From: Actinomycetota bacterium
Lineage (GTDB): Bacteria; Actinomycetota; Actinomycetes; Mycobacteriales; JACQDL01
Assembly (NCBI GenBank): GCA_016201065.1
Contig: JACQDL010000031.1
Coordinates: forward strand, 124,001 to 188,000
Direction: 5' to 3'
DNA: 64,000 bases
Both the position numbers and the translations under genes were made by a program. Below the pieces are notes generated by a model. The model saw only the letters and a program-made list of their open reading frames with translations. It did no database searches and had not been told where the DNA came from. Shown here piece after piece: positions 8,645 to 22,483 of this stretch. Numbering within the stretch: the first letter of the stretch is position 1; the number at the start of each line of letters is the position of its first letter.

Positions 8645-9742
8645 TCAACGTCGACGCTTCTTGGGCCGAGTGCCCGGCCTGCTGGGTGGGCGACGGGCCG
8701 CGGCACCGCCTGACGCGTTCCGCTTCCCGCCCGCTCCGCCGCCTGCCGCGGCGGCACCGCCGCCCGCTTCCGGGTCGACGTCCAGCCTGGGTCCCGGCTC
8801 GCCACTACCGGCGGCTCCACGACCGGACGCTCCGTTGACGGAGGTCCCGTCGCCAGCGGGAACCTGCTCGGTCCGACCGGGCGTGGCGGGGCGGCGGGCC
8901 TTTGGGTTCACCGGCTTGGCGCCGGGCTTGGGTGCCAGCAGCTTGGGGTCGACAGCCGGCTTCTTCTCGACGACGGTCGGAGTCTTCACGGGCATCCGCC
9001 TGAGGATGTAGAACTGCTGCCCCAGCGTCCAGATGTTGTTCGTGAACCAGTAGAGCAGCACGCCGACCGGGAAGAAGAAGCCCGAGACCATGAGGCTCGC
9101 CGGCATGCCGTAGAGCATCAACTTCTGGATCATCGCCTGCTGGGCTTCCATCTGCCCGGTCGTCCTGGCCATCACCATTCGCTGGGTCAGGTAGGTGGCG
9201 GCCACCATGAAGATGATCAGTACCACCGTGACGATGTGCGTCGCGGTCTGGCTGCCCCCGCCGAGCTGGCCGACCGGCGTCGCGAACATGGCCGGGATCG
9301 GCGCTCCGAAGAGCTTTGCCGCCGCCGCGCTCGCCATCTGCTCGGGGGTCCACCCGTAGAGCGCCGGCTTGCCGGGGGCGATCTGGCGCAGCACGTGGAA
9401 GAGCGCGATGAACACCGGAGCCTGGAAAAGCATCGGCAGGCAGCCGGCGAGCATGCTCACGCCGGCCTCCTGCTGGAGTGCCAGCATCTCCCGGGACAGC
9501 GTCTGCCGGTCATCCTTGTACTTCTGTCGCAGCTCCTGGATCTTCGGCTGGAGCTCCTGCATCGCCCGCTGGGTCTTGACCTGCTTGACGAAGAACCGGA
9601 ACAGCAGGACCCGCAGAGTGATCACCAGAAACATGATCGCCAGCGCCCAGGCCAACCCGCTCGTCGGTGGTAGGAACGTCGAGAACAGGTCATGCCAGCG
9701 CAGCAGGATCCACGAGATGGCCGTGTAAAGCGGGTCAAGCAC
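8645..9742 (-). CDS. yidC: Membrane protein insertase YidC/OxaA
   Basis: A 365-aa insertase. After the short N-terminus (YTAISWILLRWHDLFSTFLP) come membrane segments around LAWALAIMFLVITLRVLLFR, the cytoplasmic hairpin VKTQRAMQELQPKIQELRQK with a following Lys/Arg-rich segment, PMLFQAPVFIALFHVLRQI, VTVVLIIFMVAATYLTQRMV and PVGVLLYWFTNNIWTLGQQ. The C-terminal 100 residues are a basic, Gly/Ala/Pro-rich tail ending RPKKRRR, common in actinobacterial YidC and probably ribosome-interacting. It sits between yidD and jag as expected. Confidence 0.95.
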   Translation of the reverse strand: MLDPLYTAISWILLRWHDLFSTFLPPTSGLAWALAIMFLVITLRVLLFRFFVKQVKTQRAMQELQPKIQELRQKYKDDRQTLSREMLALQQEAGVSMLAGCLPMLFQAPVFIALFHVLRQIAPGKPALYGWTPEQMASAAAAKLFGAPIPAMFATPVGQLGGGSQTATHIVTVVLIIFMVAATYLTQRMVMARTTGQMEAQQAMIQKLMLYGMPASLMVSGFFFPVGVLLYWFTNNIWTLGQQFYILRRMPVKTPTVVEKKPAVDPKLLAPKPGAKPVNPKARRPATPGRTEQVPAGDGTSVNGASGRGAAGSGEPGPRLDVDPEAGGGAAAAGGGAGGKRNASGGAAARRPPSRPGTRPKKRRR

Positions 9743-10076
9743 CGGGGGGCTCCTGACGGGAACGAGGAGAGGTCATCATGCTCTGGCGGACACTTCTTCG
9801 ACCAACGGCCTGTGGCACAGGATCGTGCCCCCCACGATGCCAGGGATGGCATCGCAACACCCGCCGGATGGCGAGCCAGCCGCCCCGCAGGGCACCGTGC
9901 AGGCGGAGAGCCTCGACGGCGTACTCACTGCACGTCGGAGCGTAGCGGCAGGTCGGCAGCCGCATCGGGCTGATGTTGCGCTGGTAGAAGCCGATCGGCG
10001 CGATCACCGCTCGGGCCAGCCGGGACGGGCCGCGCTCGCCACTCCCCGCCGGGGATGTCGTCGGCGTCGTGGTCAT
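9735..10076 (-). CDS. yidD: YidD membrane protein insertion efficiency factor
   Basis: A 113-aa small protein with the family signature YQRNISPMRLPTCRYAPTCS followed by EYAVEALRLHG, GGWLAIRRVLRCHPWHRGG and DPVP. It lies between rnpA and yidC and overlaps both: 4 bp with rnpA and 8 bp with yidC. This supports translational coupling in the rpmH-rnpA-yidD-yidC operon. The start ATG has no strong competing site. Confidence 0.95.
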   Translation of the reverse strand: MTTTPTTSPAGSGERGPSRLARAVIAPIGFYQRNISPMRLPTCRYAPTCSEYAVEALRLHGALRGGWLAIRRVLRCHPWHRGGHDPVPQAVGRRSVRQSMMTSPRSRQEPPGA

Positions 10077-10450
10077 TGTTTCCGCCCCGCACGTTCGCCA
10101 CCGACGACCCGACCGAGGGCCAGATCAAGATCATGACCCAGCTCGGCGGCGCCCCGATCGATCGCCCCGGGTTTCACCCGGACCACGAGCTGTGCTCCGG
10201 CCGGTAGTGCGGGCAACCGATCTCGCGCCAAGTGCCGGAGCTGCCGCAGTATCCGGTGCCGCACGACGGACCCGCCGACCGCACGGCTCACCACGAAACC
10301 GATCCGGGCCGGCGGCACATCCCGGGCATCCTCGGCGGCCACCGGGCCGAGGTAGTGCACCACCACCGCACCGCGACCCGCGCGCCTGCCGCGGCGAACG
10401 GTGAGGGAGAAGTCCCCACCGCGCCTCATCCGCGCGGCCGGTGGCAGCAC
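10073..10450 (-). CDS. rnpA: Ribonuclease P protein component
   Basis: A 125-aa basic protein, the protein subunit of RNase P for tRNA 5' maturation. It starts MLPPAARMRRGGDFSLTVRR, the usual N-terminal helix region, and has the RNR-type motif in variant form within GSVVRHRILRQLRHLARDRL, where the canonical RNxxKR appears as RHRILRQ. It is located 11 bp downstream of rpmH, the universal arrangement. Confidence 0.93.
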   Translation of the reverse strand: MLPPAARMRRGGDFSLTVRRGRRAGRGAVVVHYLGPVAAEDARDVPPARIGFVVSRAVGGSVVRHRILRQLRHLARDRLPALPAGAQLVVRVKPGAIDRGAAELGHDLDLALGRVVGGERAGRKQ

Positions 10451-10461
10451 GGCGAGCCCGG

Positions 10462-10599
10462 CTAGGCCGACAGCTGCCCGCGTCCCTTGCGACGCCGAGC
10501 AGCGATGATTGCGCGACCCGCCCGGGTGCGCATCCGCAGCCGAAACCCGTGCGTCCTGGCGCGGCGTCGATTGTGCGGCTGGAAGGTGCGCTTGCTCAC
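10462..10599 (-). CDS. rpmH: 50S ribosomal protein L34
   Basis: A 45-residue protein starting with a GTG at 10599: [20 protein letters not shown] followed by [20 protein letters not shown] and QLSA. This is the complete, canonical L34. The longer ATG frame to 10728 is spurious because L34 always begins at (M)SKRTFQP. It is the first gene of the rpmH-rnpA-yidD-yidC-jag operon and divergent from dnaA. Confidence 0.97.
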   Translation of the reverse strand: MSKRTFQPHNRRRARTHGFRLRMRTRAGRAIIAARRRKGRGQLSA

Positions 10600-11002
10600 G
10601 GCCGTCGCTCCATCACAAGATCTCGATCTCGGAAACCTCTCACCACCTGCACCGTGCGGGTTTGTCCCGGTCTGGATACGCCCGAGCATGTCGATACGCA
10701 GGCCGATAGGGGAGGTCGGACCTGCCAACGGTACGGAGCCGGCCGCATGAGGTCAAACCTGGGGGCCTGCGTGGGACGGGTACCGAGCCGAGCCGGTGGG
10801 TCGGGCAAGCCGTTAGCCTGTGGACGACCGTCGTGACCCCTGCAGTGCGGTCGTCGATCCCACAGCTCACCGGGCTGCCCGCGGTTCGGCCACACCGCAC
10901 GAGCCGGGCCATACCGGTGATGCACAGGATGTGGACAACGATGTGGAGAGCGTCCCGCCACGTGTTGTCGCACTCAGGTTCTGAAACCGGGAGGAGCAAG
11001 GT
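10600..11002. promoter_or_regulatory. rpmH-dnaA divergent promoter region with DnaA-box-like sites
   Basis: This 403-bp spacer carries the divergent promoters of rpmH and dnaA. A strong DnaA box in inverse orientation (TGTGGACAA, complement TTGTCCACA) lies at 10930-10938 and a one-mismatch site (TGTGGACGA) at 10819-10827. These suit dnaA autoregulation. A GGAGG-type ribosome site directly precedes the TTG start at 11003. No gene is seen here. Confidence 0.7.
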
Positions 11003-12454
11003 TTGTCCGATGACTCGGTAGACCTCGACGCCGTATGGTCGCGCACGATCGACGGACTGTCCGACAACGCGGTGAACCCGCAGCAGCGGGCCTGGCTGCG
11101 GATGAGTCGCCTGCTCGGGCTGGTCGAGGACACCGCCCTGCTGGCGGCCCCGAACGAGTTCGCCAAGGACGTGCTGGAGACCCGGCTCGGGGCGCTCATC
11201 ACGGGTGCCCTGTCCGCCGACCTCAACCGGTCGGTCCGGGTTGCGGTGACCGTCCGGCCACCGGCGGACGAGCCACGGCCCGCGGCGCCTGCCCCGGCCG
11301 GCGGCACGACCCAGATGAGCCGCACCGAGACACCCGGCCGGTCGGAGGGGCACACCGTCGAGCGGAGCTGGACGTCACCACCGTCGGCGAAGCCCAACCC
11401 GGTCGGACGGTCGGGCGAAACCGCGCGGCTGAACCCGAAGTACCTGTTCGAGACGTTCGTCATCGGGTCCAGCAACCGGTTCGCGCACGCCGCGGCCGTC
11501 GCGGTCGCCGAGGCGCCGGCGAAGGCCTACAACCCGCTGTTCATCTACGGTGAGTCCGGGCTCGGGAAGACCCACCTGGTCCACGCGATCGGGCACTACA
11601 GCCAGCGTCTCTTCCCGCAGGTGCGGGTCCGCTACGTGAGCTCGGAGGAGTTCACCAACGACTTCATCAACTCGTTGCGGGACGACAAGATGCAGGCGTT
11701 CCAGCGCCGCTACCGGGACCTCGACGTGCTGCTCATCGATGACATCCAGTTCCTGGAACGCGCCGAGCGCACGCAGGAGGAGTTCTTCCACACCTTCAAC
11801 ACCCTGCACAACGCCAACAAGCAGATCGTGATCACCTCGGACCGACCACCCAAGCAGCTCGTCACGCTGGAGGACCGGCTGCGCACCCGGTTCGAGTGGG
11901 GCCTGATCACCGACGTGCAGGCACCGGACCTGGAGACCCGGATCGCGATCCTCCGGAAGAAGGCGGCCCAGGAACGGCTCAACGCACCACCCGAGGTGCT
12001 GGAGTTCATCGCGAGCAAGATCCAGTCGAACATCCGTGAGCTGGAGGGCGCGCTGATCCGGGTCACGGCGTTCGCCAGCCTGAACCGGCAGGGCGTGGAC
12101 CTGACGCTGGCCGAGATCGTGCTCAAGGACCTGATACCCGAGTCGGAGGGTCCGGAGATCACCGCGAGCGCGATCATGGCGAGCTGTGCGGAGTACTTCA
12201 GCGTGACGGTCGACGACCTGTGCGGCACGTCCCGCAGCAGGGTGCTCGTCACCGCCCGGCAGATTGCCATGTACCTGTGCCGGGAGCTCACCGACCTGTC
12301 GCTGCCCAAGATCGGCCAGACCTTCGGCGGCCGGGACCACACCACGGTCATGCACGCCGACCGCAAGATCCGCTCGCTGATGGCCGAGCGGCGTTCGATC
12401 TTCAACCAGGTGACGGAGCTGACCAACCGGATCAAGCTGCGGGCACGGCAGTGA
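11003..12454 (+). CDS. dnaA: Chromosomal replication initiator protein DnaA
   Basis: A 483-aa initiator starting with TTG at 11003 behind GGAGGAG. Domain I is [20 protein letters not shown]; a Pro/Ala-rich domain II covers about residues 75-130. The AAA+ domain has [20 protein letters not shown], Walker [12 protein letters not shown] near residue 185, Walker [21 protein letters not shown] and sensor [10 protein letters not shown]. Domain IV ends with the DnaA signature [20 protein letters not shown]. It initiates replication at the adjoining origin. Confidence 0.98.
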   Translation: MSDDSVDLDAVWSRTIDGLSDNAVNPQQRAWLRMSRLLGLVEDTALLAAPNEFAKDVLETRLGALITGALSADLNRSVRVAVTVRPPADEPRPAAPAPAGGTTQMSRTETPGRSEGHTVERSWTSPPSAKPNPVGRSGETARLNPKYLFETFVIGSSNRFAHAAAVAVAEAPAKAYNPLFIYGESGLGKTHLVHAIGHYSQRLFPQVRVRYVSSEEFTNDFINSLRDDKMQAFQRRYRDLDVLLIDDIQFLERAERTQEEFFHTFNTLHNANKQIVITSDRPPKQLVTLEDRLRTRFEWGLITDVQAPDLETRIAILRKKAAQERLNAPPEVLEFIASKIQSNIRELEGALIRVTAFASLNRQGVDLTLAEIVLKDLIPESEGPEITASAIMASCAEYFSVTVDDLCGTSRSRVLVTARQIAMYLCRELTDLSLPKIGQTFGGRDHTTVMHADRKIRSLMAERRSIFNQVTELTNRIKLRARQ

Positions 12455-12841
12455 CGCCGACCCGGGTGAGACCCACCGCGATCCGGGGTACGTCGTCCAC
12501 AGCCATCTGGGCACACGCCGCAACAGGCTGTACACAACCTGGGGAGAACGGTGTGGATAACAACGATCAACCTGTGGGTAGCGCTGTGCACAGACCGGCC
12601 ATCCGGCCCGTCGTCCACCTGTGGTACTCCCTACCCACAGCGTTGACCACAGCCTGCCCACAGGGCCACTGTCGGGCTGACCTGCGAACTCGGGCGATGT
12701 CCACAGAATCCACAGCCCCGAAGACGACTACTAGTAGTTCCCTCTAAGAGAACTACACATCATAAGAGGGGTCAGACCCGCGCCACCGCAAACCGCTCAA
12801 CACGGCATAAGACAGACGGTAACGACGCTGGAGGACACAAG
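12455..12841. other. Chromosomal origin of replication, oriC
   Basis: The dnaA-dnaN spacer holds at least seven DnaA-box-like 9-mers on both strands: TCGTCCACA (12493), TGTACACAA (12529), a perfect TGTGGATAA (complement TTATCCACA, 12552-12560), TGTGGGTAG (12573), TGTGCACAG (12585), CTACCCACA (12631) and ATGTCCACA (12697). A relatively AT-rich tract follows at about 12725-12772, including ACTACTAGTAGT and CTCTAAGAGAAC, a candidate unwinding element. dnaA and dnaN on either side fix the identity. Confidence 0.95.
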
Positions 12842-13981
12842 ATGAAGTTCCGGGTCGAGCGAGACGCCCTCGCCGAAGCGGTCGCCTGGACCGCGCGGGC
12901 GTTGCCACCGCGACCAGCGGTTCCGGTGCTTGCCGGCCTGCTGCTGGAGACCGAGGGCAGCTCACTGACGGTGTCCGGTTTCGACTACGAGGTCTCCACT
13001 CAGGTCAGTACCGAGGTGCATGCCAGCACCGCCGGACGAGTCCTCGTCAGCGGCCGGCTGTTGGCCGACATCACCAAGTCACTCCCGCCGCACCCGGTCG
13101 ACGTCACCGCGGAGGGTCCGAAGGTCACGATCGTGTGTGGCTCGGCCCGCTTCACGCTGCCGACCATGCCGGTCGAGGACTACCCCACACTCCCCTCGCT
13201 TCCCTCGGCCATCGGCAACATCGAGAGCGAGGAGTTCGCCCACGCGGTCGCCCAGGTCGCGGTGGCCGCCGGACGTGACGACACGTTGCCGATGCTCACC
13301 GGCGTGCGGTTGGAGATCGACGGTGACCGGATCACGCTCGCGGCCACCGACCGGTACCGTCTCGCCACCCGTGAGCTGCCGTGGAAGCCCGAGGTCGAAG
13401 GGCTCTCGCAGGCGGTGCTCATCCCCGCGAAGACGCTTGAGGCCACCGCGAAGACGCTCACCGGCGGCCCGCAGGTGACGCTCGCGCTGCCCTCGGGCGG
13501 AGCCGGCGACGGCATCATCGGCTTCAGCGGCGGCGCACCCCGGTCAGCCGGTGCCGCGAGCCGCCGGACCACCACCCGGCTGCTGGACGCCGAGTTCCCC
13601 CGGTACCAGTCGCTGTGGCCCAAGGAGTTCTCCGGGCAGGCGGAGATGCCGGTGGCTCCGCTGGTCGACGCGGTCAAGCGGGTGGCGTTGATGGCGGATC
13701 GTGGTACCCCGGTGCGGCTGGAGTTCGCCGACGGTGGCGTGACCCTGTCCGCCGGCGGCGACGATGAGGGGCGGGCCGAGGAGCAGCTTGAGGTCGCGTT
13801 CGACAGCGCGCCGATGGTCATCGCGTTCAACCCGACGTTCCTGCTCGACGGCCTCGGTGCGCTCGCCGCCGAGGTGGCCACGCTGTCGTTCACCACACCC
13901 ATCAAGCCCGCGGTGCTGACCGCCAAGGACTCCCCGGTCGACTACCGCTACCTGATCATGCCGCTGCGACTGCCCGGCTGA
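12842..13981 (+). CDS. dnaN: DNA polymerase III beta subunit (sliding clamp)
   Basis: A 379-aa sliding clamp made of three clamp folds. Start MKFRVERDALAEAVAWTARA; other landmarks are LLLETEGSSLTVSGFDYEVS, TLPTMPVEDYPTLPSLP, DDTLPMLTGVRLEIDGDRIT, LAATDRYRLATRELPWKP, and the C-terminus VDYRYLIMPLRLPG, matching the conserved YLIMPLRL end. It follows oriC in the standard dnaA-dnaN order. The stop at 13981 directly abuts the next reading frame. Confidence 0.98.
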   Translation: MKFRVERDALAEAVAWTARALPPRPAVPVLAGLLLETEGSSLTVSGFDYEVSTQVSTEVHASTAGRVLVSGRLLADITKSLPPHPVDVTAEGPKVTIVCGSARFTLPTMPVEDYPTLPSLPSAIGNIESEEFAHAVAQVAVAAGRDDTLPMLTGVRLEIDGDRITLAATDRYRLATRELPWKPEVEGLSQAVLIPAKTLEATAKTLTGGPQVTLALPSGGAGDGIIGFSGGAPRSAGAASRRTTTRLLDAEFPRYQSLWPKEFSGQAEMPVAPLVDAVKRVALMADRGTPVRLEFADGGVTLSAGGDDEGRAEEQLEVAFDSAPMVIAFNPTFLLDGLGALAAEVATLSFTTPIKPAVLTAKDSPVDYRYLIMPLRLPG

Positions 13982-14956
13982 GTGGCGACGGCCGGCGGCC
14001 GGCGGCTCGCGGTACCCGCGGTCGATCGGATGAGGACGGGTCTGCTCGCCGCTGTCGGGGCCGGCCTGCTGTGGGGGTTGGCCTTCGTCATCCCCGAGCA
14101 GCTCAACACGGTCTCGGCGGCCGAGCTCACGGCTGGCCGCTACCTGAGCTACGGACTGTTGTCGCTCGCCCTCGTGCTCCTGATGGGTGCCGATCAGCGG
14201 GCGACGCTGGACCGGTCGGCGTGGACCGTCGCGCTGGGCTTCGCCGGCACCGGAAACATCGGGTACTACCTGCTTCTCGTCGTCGCGGTTCGGCACGCTG
14301 GCGCACCGCTGGCCGCGCTGATCATCGGCACGCTGCCGCTGACCGTGGCTGTGGTCGGCGGACTGCGGGATCAACGGTTGCGGCTCCGTCGGCTTGCCGT
14401 TCCGCTGACGTTCACGGCCGTGGGGCTGCTTCTCGTCAACGCGGCGGCCTTCACCCACCGCGGTGCGCCCGGCACCGGCGTCCCCGGGGCCGGTGGCACC
14501 GGACAGTTCGCGATCGGAGTACTCGCCGCCGTGGGTGGGCTGGCCTGCTGGACCTGGTACGCCGTCGCCAACGCCGACTTCCTCGCCCGCCGGCCCGAGG
14601 TCGCCGCGACGACCTGGGCCAGCGCGGTGGGGGTCGGCACGCTCCTGCTCGCGGTGCTCACCACACCGCTGGTCCTGGCCGGTGGCCGGTCGACGATCCG
14701 TGCGCACCTGCTCGCGTTCGTCGCCGCGAGTCTGGTGCTCGGTCTGGTGGTGTCCTGGTTGGCGACCGTGCTGTGGAATCGTGCCACCGCGCGCCTACCC
14801 ACCGTCCTCGCCGGACAGCTCATCGTGGTGGAGACGATCTCCGGCAGCACCTACAGCTTCGTGGCTCGATCCGCGCTGCCCGATCCGCTCACCCTGGCCG
14901 GGTTCGTGCTCGTGGTCCTCGGCGTGATCGGCGCGATGAGACGGGTGCGGGGCTGA
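13982..14956 (+). CDS. EamA/DMT-superfamily transporter
   Basis: A 324-aa polytopic protein with about ten hydrophobic segments and an internal duplication typical of EamA permeases: GLLAAVGAGLLWGLAFVIPE in the first half, and a second-half repeat opening near GVLAAVGGLACWTWYAVANA. The conserved helix end of half one is APLAALIIGTLPLTVAVVGG. The substrate is unknown. The GTG at 13982 abuts the dnaN stop; an ATG at 14030 would remove a 16-residue leader and may be the real start. Its position between dnaN and gnd interrupts the usual dnaN-gnd-recF order. Confidence 0.82.
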   Translation: MATAGGRRLAVPAVDRMRTGLLAAVGAGLLWGLAFVIPEQLNTVSAAELTAGRYLSYGLLSLALVLLMGADQRATLDRSAWTVALGFAGTGNIGYYLLLVVAVRHAGAPLAALIIGTLPLTVAVVGGLRDQRLRLRRLAVPLTFTAVGLLLVNAAAFTHRGAPGTGVPGAGGTGQFAIGVLAAVGGLACWTWYAVANADFLARRPEVAATTWASAVGVGTLLLAVLTTPLVLAGGRSTIRAHLLAFVAASLVLGLVVSWLATVLWNRATARLPTVLAGQLIVVETISGSTYSFVARSALPDPLTLAGFVLVVLGVIGAMRRVRG

Positions 14957-15024
14957 GGCTGAGTCCCGCGGTCCGGTGTTGGTGCGAGGATGTGCGCACT
15001 GGTGCCTGATCGAAAGGACTCACC

Positions 15025-15942
<918 letters not shown>

Positions 15943-15948
15943 GGCGGC

Positions 15949-17139
15949 GTGTACGTCCGGCACCTGTCGGTCACGGACTTCCGTAGCTGGATCGGCGCGG
16001 AGGTGCCGTTCGACGCCGGGCCGAGTGTGCTGGTAGGTCCCAACGGCCAGGGCAAGACCAACCTGGTTGAGGCGATCGGCTACGCCGCGACACTGTCGAG
16101 TCACCGGGTGGCGACGGACGCGCCCATGGTCCGGCGGGGGGCCGAGCGAGCGGTCGTGCGAACCGCGGTGGTACACGCCGGCCGTGAGCTTCTGGTCGAG
16201 CTGGAGATCAATCCAGGCCGGGCCAACCGTGCTCGGTTGAACCGGTCCGCGCTCCCGCGGGCCAGGGAGGTGCTCGGTGTGCTGCGGACCGTGCTGTTCG
16301 CGCCCGAGGACCTGGCGCTGGTGCGCGGTGATCCGGCGGAGCGGCGCAGGTTCCTCGACGAGCTGCTCGTCACCCGCAGCCCGCGGTACGCCGGGGTGCG
16401 GGCCGACTACGAGCGGGCCTTGCGCCAGCGCAACTCGCTGCTGAAGACGGCCGCGTTCGGGCGGCGAGCCGCCTCGGCCCACGGCGGGTCCGGTGGTCGC
16501 GCCGCCGGCGACCTGCGCACGCTGGACGTCTGGGACCAGCATCTGGCGCGCTTCGGCGCCGAGCTGATGGCCGGCCGGCTGGCACTGGTCGCTGACCTCG
16601 CACCGCACCTGGAGTTGGGGTACGCCGAGATCGCGGGTGGCCGGCGGGCGGGGACGGCGTCGGCGCGGTACGCCAGCTCGCTCGGGGACGCGCTCCCGGA
16701 CGACGAGCTCGCCGGTGTGGGCCGGGAGGCCGCCGGACGGGAGGTGCTGGAGGCGGCGTTGCTCGCGGCGCTGGCCCGCGACCGTGGCCAGGAGCTGGAG
16801 CGGGGTGTCACCCTGGTCGGGCCGCATCGCGACGAACTGGAGCTTCGGGTGGGTGATCTGCCGGCCAAGGGGTATGCGAGCCACGGCGAGGCATGGTCGC
16901 TCGCCCTGGCTGGCAAGCTGGCGGCGTACGAGCTGTTGTGCGTCGACGGCGGCCAGCCGATCCTGATCCTCGATGATGTCTTCGCCGAGCTGGATGGTGC
17001 CCGCCGGAGTCGGCTCGCCGGGGTCGCGGCCAAGGCCGAACAGGTGCTGATCACCGCCGCCGTGGCCGAGGACGTGCCGGTCGAGCTGCACGGCGCCCGC
17101 TACGACGTGTTCGAGGGGGAGGTGCGGCGTGTCCGGTGA
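15949..17139 (+). CDS. recF: DNA replication and repair protein RecF
   Basis: A 396-aa SMC-like ATPase acting in gap repair. Walker A is [20 protein letters not shown] at about residues 27-46, followed by the [14 protein letters not shown] segment. The signature region reads [20 protein letters not shown] and Walker [21 protein letters not shown]. The GTG at 15949 is chosen; it follows the gnd stop by 6 bp. The reading frame overlaps the next gene by 11 bp. Confidence 0.96.
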   Translation: MYVRHLSVTDFRSWIGAEVPFDAGPSVLVGPNGQGKTNLVEAIGYAATLSSHRVATDAPMVRRGAERAVVRTAVVHAGRELLVELEINPGRANRARLNRSALPRAREVLGVLRTVLFAPEDLALVRGDPAERRRFLDELLVTRSPRYAGVRADYERALRQRNSLLKTAAFGRRAASAHGGSGGRAAGDLRTLDVWDQHLARFGAELMAGRLALVADLAPHLELGYAEIAGGRRAGTASARYASSLGDALPDDELAGVGREAAGREVLEAALLAALARDRGQELERGVTLVGPHRDELELRVGDLPAKGYASHGEAWSLALAGKLAAYELLCVDGGQPILILDDVFAELDGARRSRLAGVAAKAEQVLITAAVAEDVPVELHGARYDVFEGEVRRVR

Positions 17140-17689
17140 GCCTCCGCCTGCCAGCGGACCACCTCCCGGCAGCGGACGACCCAGCCCGACCGGCGATCTC
17201 GGCCGCGCGGCATTCGACGCGGCCCGGCAGGCGGCCCGGCGGCGGGGGGCAGGCTCGACGTCGGCCGGCTCGCGGCGCCGGCCGACCAGCGATGCGGCGC
17301 AGAAGGGCGGGTACTCCGCGGCCGGGCCGGACGAGCGGGACCCACGGCACGTCCGTGACCTCGTTCGAGGGCTGATCACGGATCGGGGCTGGAACAGCAC
17401 CGTCACCGCGGCCTCGGTCGTGAGCCGATGGGAGGCGTTGGTCGGCACCGAGATCGCCAGCCGTTGCCGGCCGGAGAGCCTGGAGGACGGCGAGCTCGTG
17501 CTCGCGGCGGAGTCGACGGCCTGGGCCACCCAGCTACGGATGCTCGCCCCGAAGCTGGTCGGGCGGATCGCGGCCGAGCTGGGTGCCGGAGTGGTGACCC
17601 GGATCAGGGTGCATGGCCCGGTCACGCCGACCTGGCGCAAGGGCCCGCTGCGGATCGTCGGTCGGGGTCCACGAGACACCTACGGGTGA
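17129..17689 (+). CDS. DUF721 protein (DciA-like, putative replicative helicase partner)
   Basis: A 186-aa protein of the DUF721 family located between recF and gyrB, as in most actinobacteria; the related DciA proteins recruit or load DnaB. The conserved domain is C-terminal: [54 protein letters not shown]. The first 70 residues are low-complexity Pro/Gly/Ser/Arg. GTG start overlapping recF by 11 bp. The function is inferred from family. Confidence 0.88.
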   Translation: MSGEPPPASGPPPGSGRPSPTGDLGRAAFDAARQAARRRGAGSTSAGSRRRPTSDAAQKGGYSAAGPDERDPRHVRDLVRGLITDRGWNSTVTAASVVSRWEALVGTEIASRCRPESLEDGELVLAAESTAWATQLRMLAPKLVGRIAAELGAGVVTRIRVHGPVTPTWRKGPLRIVGRGPRDTYG

Positions 17690-19921
<2,232 letters not shown>

Positions 19922-20004
19922 GCTTCCCCGACATCTCAGCGACCAGCGGACGCCCGTACCCCACCACCCCTGCTGTCCACGGACAGCCGCGATAGGACAG
20001 TGAG

Positions 20005-22479
20005 TTGACCGACATCAGCACCGAGAGCGGTGGCCGGGACCGGATCGAACCGGTCGACATCCAGCTGGAGATGCAGCGCAGCTACATCGACTACGCGATG
20101 TCGGTCATCGTCGGCAGGGCCCTGCCGGACGTGCGGGACGGCTTCAAGCCGGTCCACCGCAAGATCCTCTACGGCATGTTCGACTCCGGCTTCCGGCCGG
20201 ACCGCGGCTTCGTCAAGTGCGGGCGCGTCGTCGGCGACGTCATGGGCAACTACCACCCGCACGGTGACACCGCGATCTACGACACCCTCGTGCGGATGGC
20301 CCAGCCGTGGTCGCTGCGCTACCCGATGATCGACCCGCAGGGGAACTTCGGGTCACCGGGCAACGACCCGCAGGCCGCCATGCGGTACACCGAGTGCCGG
20401 CTGTCGCCGCTGGCCATGGAGATGTTGCGGGACATCAACGAGGAGACCGTCGACTTCATCCCCAACTACGCCGGCAACACCGTCGAGCCGACCATCCTGC
20501 CGAGCCGCATCCCGAACCTGCTGATCAACGGCAGCTCCGGGATCGCGGTCGGCATGGCGACGAACATCCCGCCACACAACCTGCGCGAGGTCGCCGACGG
20601 TGTGGTGTGGGCGCTGGACAACCCGGCGGCGACCGCCCCGGAGCTGCTGGACGCGCTGATCGCGCGGATCAAGGGGCCGGACTTCCCCACCCATGCGCTG
20701 ATCGTCGGGCGGGACGCGATCGAGGAGGCATACCGGACCGGCCGCGGCTCGATCCGGATGCGCGCGGTCGTGACGGTCGAGGAGGACGCCAAGGGGCGGA
20801 CCATCCTCGTCGTCACCGAGCTGCCCTACCAGGTGAACCCGGACAACCTCGCCGAGTCGATCGCCCAGCTGGTCAAGGACGGCCGAATCACCGGGATCAC
20901 CGAGATCGCCGACGAGTCCAGCGACCGGATCGGTCGGCGGCTGGTGATCACCCTCAAGCGGGACGCGGTCGCCAAGGTCGTGCTGAACAACCTCTACAAG
21001 CACACCCAGCTGCAGACCACATTCGGCGCGAACATGCTCGCCATCGTCGATGGCGTGCCGCGCACCCTGCGGCTGGACCAGTTCGTCAGCTACTACGTCG
21101 CGCACCAGATCGACGTGGTCGTCCGGCGTACCCGCTACCGGTTGCGGAAGGCGGAGGAGCGCGCGCACATCCTGCGTGCGCTGCTCAAGGCGCTGGACCA
21201 GCTCGACGCGGTGATCGGGCTGATCCGGGCCAGCGAGTCCGCGGACGCGGCGCGCGGCGGCTTGATGGCGTTGCTCGCCATCGACGAGATCCAGGCCACC
21301 GCGATCCTGGACATGCAGCTGCGCCGGCTGGCGGCCCTGGAGCGCCAGAAGATCATCGATGAGTACGCCGAGCTGGAGGCGCTCATCGCCGAGCTGAACG
21401 CGATCCTCGCCAGCGAGGCCCGGCAGCGCCAGATCGTCCGGGACGAGCTGCTGGAGATCGTCGAGAAGTACGGCGACGACCGGCGGACCCGGATCGTGCC
21501 CTACGACGGCGACGTGTCGATCGAGGACCTCATCGCTCAGGAGGACGTGGTCGTCACGATCACGGCGACCGGCTATGCCAAGCGCACGAAGACCGAGCTG
21601 TACCGGTCCCAGAAGCGGGGCGGCAAGGGGGTGCAGGGTGCGGCGTTGAAGGCGGACGACATCGTCGCGCACTTCTTCGTCTCCTCGACCCACCACTGGA
21701 TCCTGTTCTTCACCAACAAGGGCCGGGTCTACCGGCTGAAGGCTTACGAGCTGCCGGAGGCCAACCGGGCCGCCCGCGGCCAGCATGTGGCAAACCTGCT
21801 GCCGTTCCAGCCGGACGAGCGGATCGCCGAGGTCATCGCGATGTCGGACTACCAGGCGGCGCCGTATCTCGTCCTGGCCACCAAGCGTGGCCTGGTGAAG
21901 AAGACCAGGCTGACCGACTTCGACTCCAACCGGGCCGGGGGCATCGTCGCGATCAACCTCAGGGACGACGACGAGCTCGTCGACGCGGCCCTCATCGCCG
22001 CCGACCAGGACCTGCTGCTGGTCAGCCGGCAGGCGCAGGCGATCCGGTTCCACGCCGACGATGAGGCGCTGCGGCCGATGGGGCGCGCCACCTCGGGGGT
22101 GTTCGGGATGCGGTTCGGCGGGGATGACGAACTGCTCGCCATGATGGTCATCTCGGACGGCATGGACATCCTCGTGGCGACCGACGGTGGTTACGCCAAG
22201 CGGACGAAGATCGACGAGTATCCGGTCCAGGGACGTGGCGGCAAGGGCGTGCTCACCGCGAAGGTCGTAGCCACTCGGGGTGGGCTGGTGGGTGCCTTGG
22301 CCGTACGCTCAGACGATGAGCTGTATGCGATCACGTCAAACGGCGGCGTGATCCGGACCAACGCACGCGAGGTGCGGAGGGCACAGCGGCAGACGATGGG
22401 AGTGCGGTTGATGAACCTTCCCGACGGCGTCAACCTCGTCGCCATCGCCCGCAACGCCGACGAACCGGACGAGGACTGA
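20005..22479 (+). CDS. gyrA: DNA gyrase subunit A
   Basis: An 824-aa breakage-rejoining subunit. It starts with TTG at 20005. The N-terminal domain reads [20 protein letters not shown], the quinolone region [20 protein letters not shown] has Thr at the E. coli Ser83 position, and the catalytic tyrosine is in [18 protein letters not shown]. GyrA-box-like [11 protein letters not shown] marks the C-terminal beta-pinwheel, and a second [11 protein letters not shown] is nearby. 83 bp after gyrB, presumably co-transcribed. Confidence 0.97.
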   Translation: MTDISTESGGRDRIEPVDIQLEMQRSYIDYAMSVIVGRALPDVRDGFKPVHRKILYGMFDSGFRPDRGFVKCGRVVGDVMGNYHPHGDTAIYDTLVRMAQPWSLRYPMIDPQGNFGSPGNDPQAAMRYTECRLSPLAMEMLRDINEETVDFIPNYAGNTVEPTILPSRIPNLLINGSSGIAVGMATNIPPHNLREVADGVVWALDNPAATAPELLDALIARIKGPDFPTHALIVGRDAIEEAYRTGRGSIRMRAVVTVEEDAKGRTILVVTELPYQVNPDNLAESIAQLVKDGRITGITEIADESSDRIGRRLVITLKRDAVAKVVLNNLYKHTQLQTTFGANMLAIVDGVPRTLRLDQFVSYYVAHQIDVVVRRTRYRLRKAEERAHILRALLKALDQLDAVIGLIRASESADAARGGLMALLAIDEIQATAILDMQLRRLAALERQKIIDEYAELEALIAELNAILASEARQRQIVRDELLEIVEKYGDDRRTRIVPYDGDVSIEDLIAQEDVVVTITATGYAKRTKTELYRSQKRGGKGVQGAALKADDIVAHFFVSSTHHWILFFTNKGRVYRLKAYELPEANRAARGQHVANLLPFQPDERIAEVIAMSDYQAAPYLVLATKRGLVKKTRLTDFDSNRAGGIVAINLRDDDELVDAALIAADQDLLLVSRQAQAIRFHADDEALRPMGRATSGVFGMRFGGDDELLAMMVISDGMDILVATDGGYAKRTKIDEYPVQGRGGKGVLTAKVVATRGGLVGALAVRSDDELYAITSNGGVIRTNAREVRRAQRQTMGVRLMNLPDGVNLVAIARNADEPDED

Positions 22480-22483
22480 TCGA

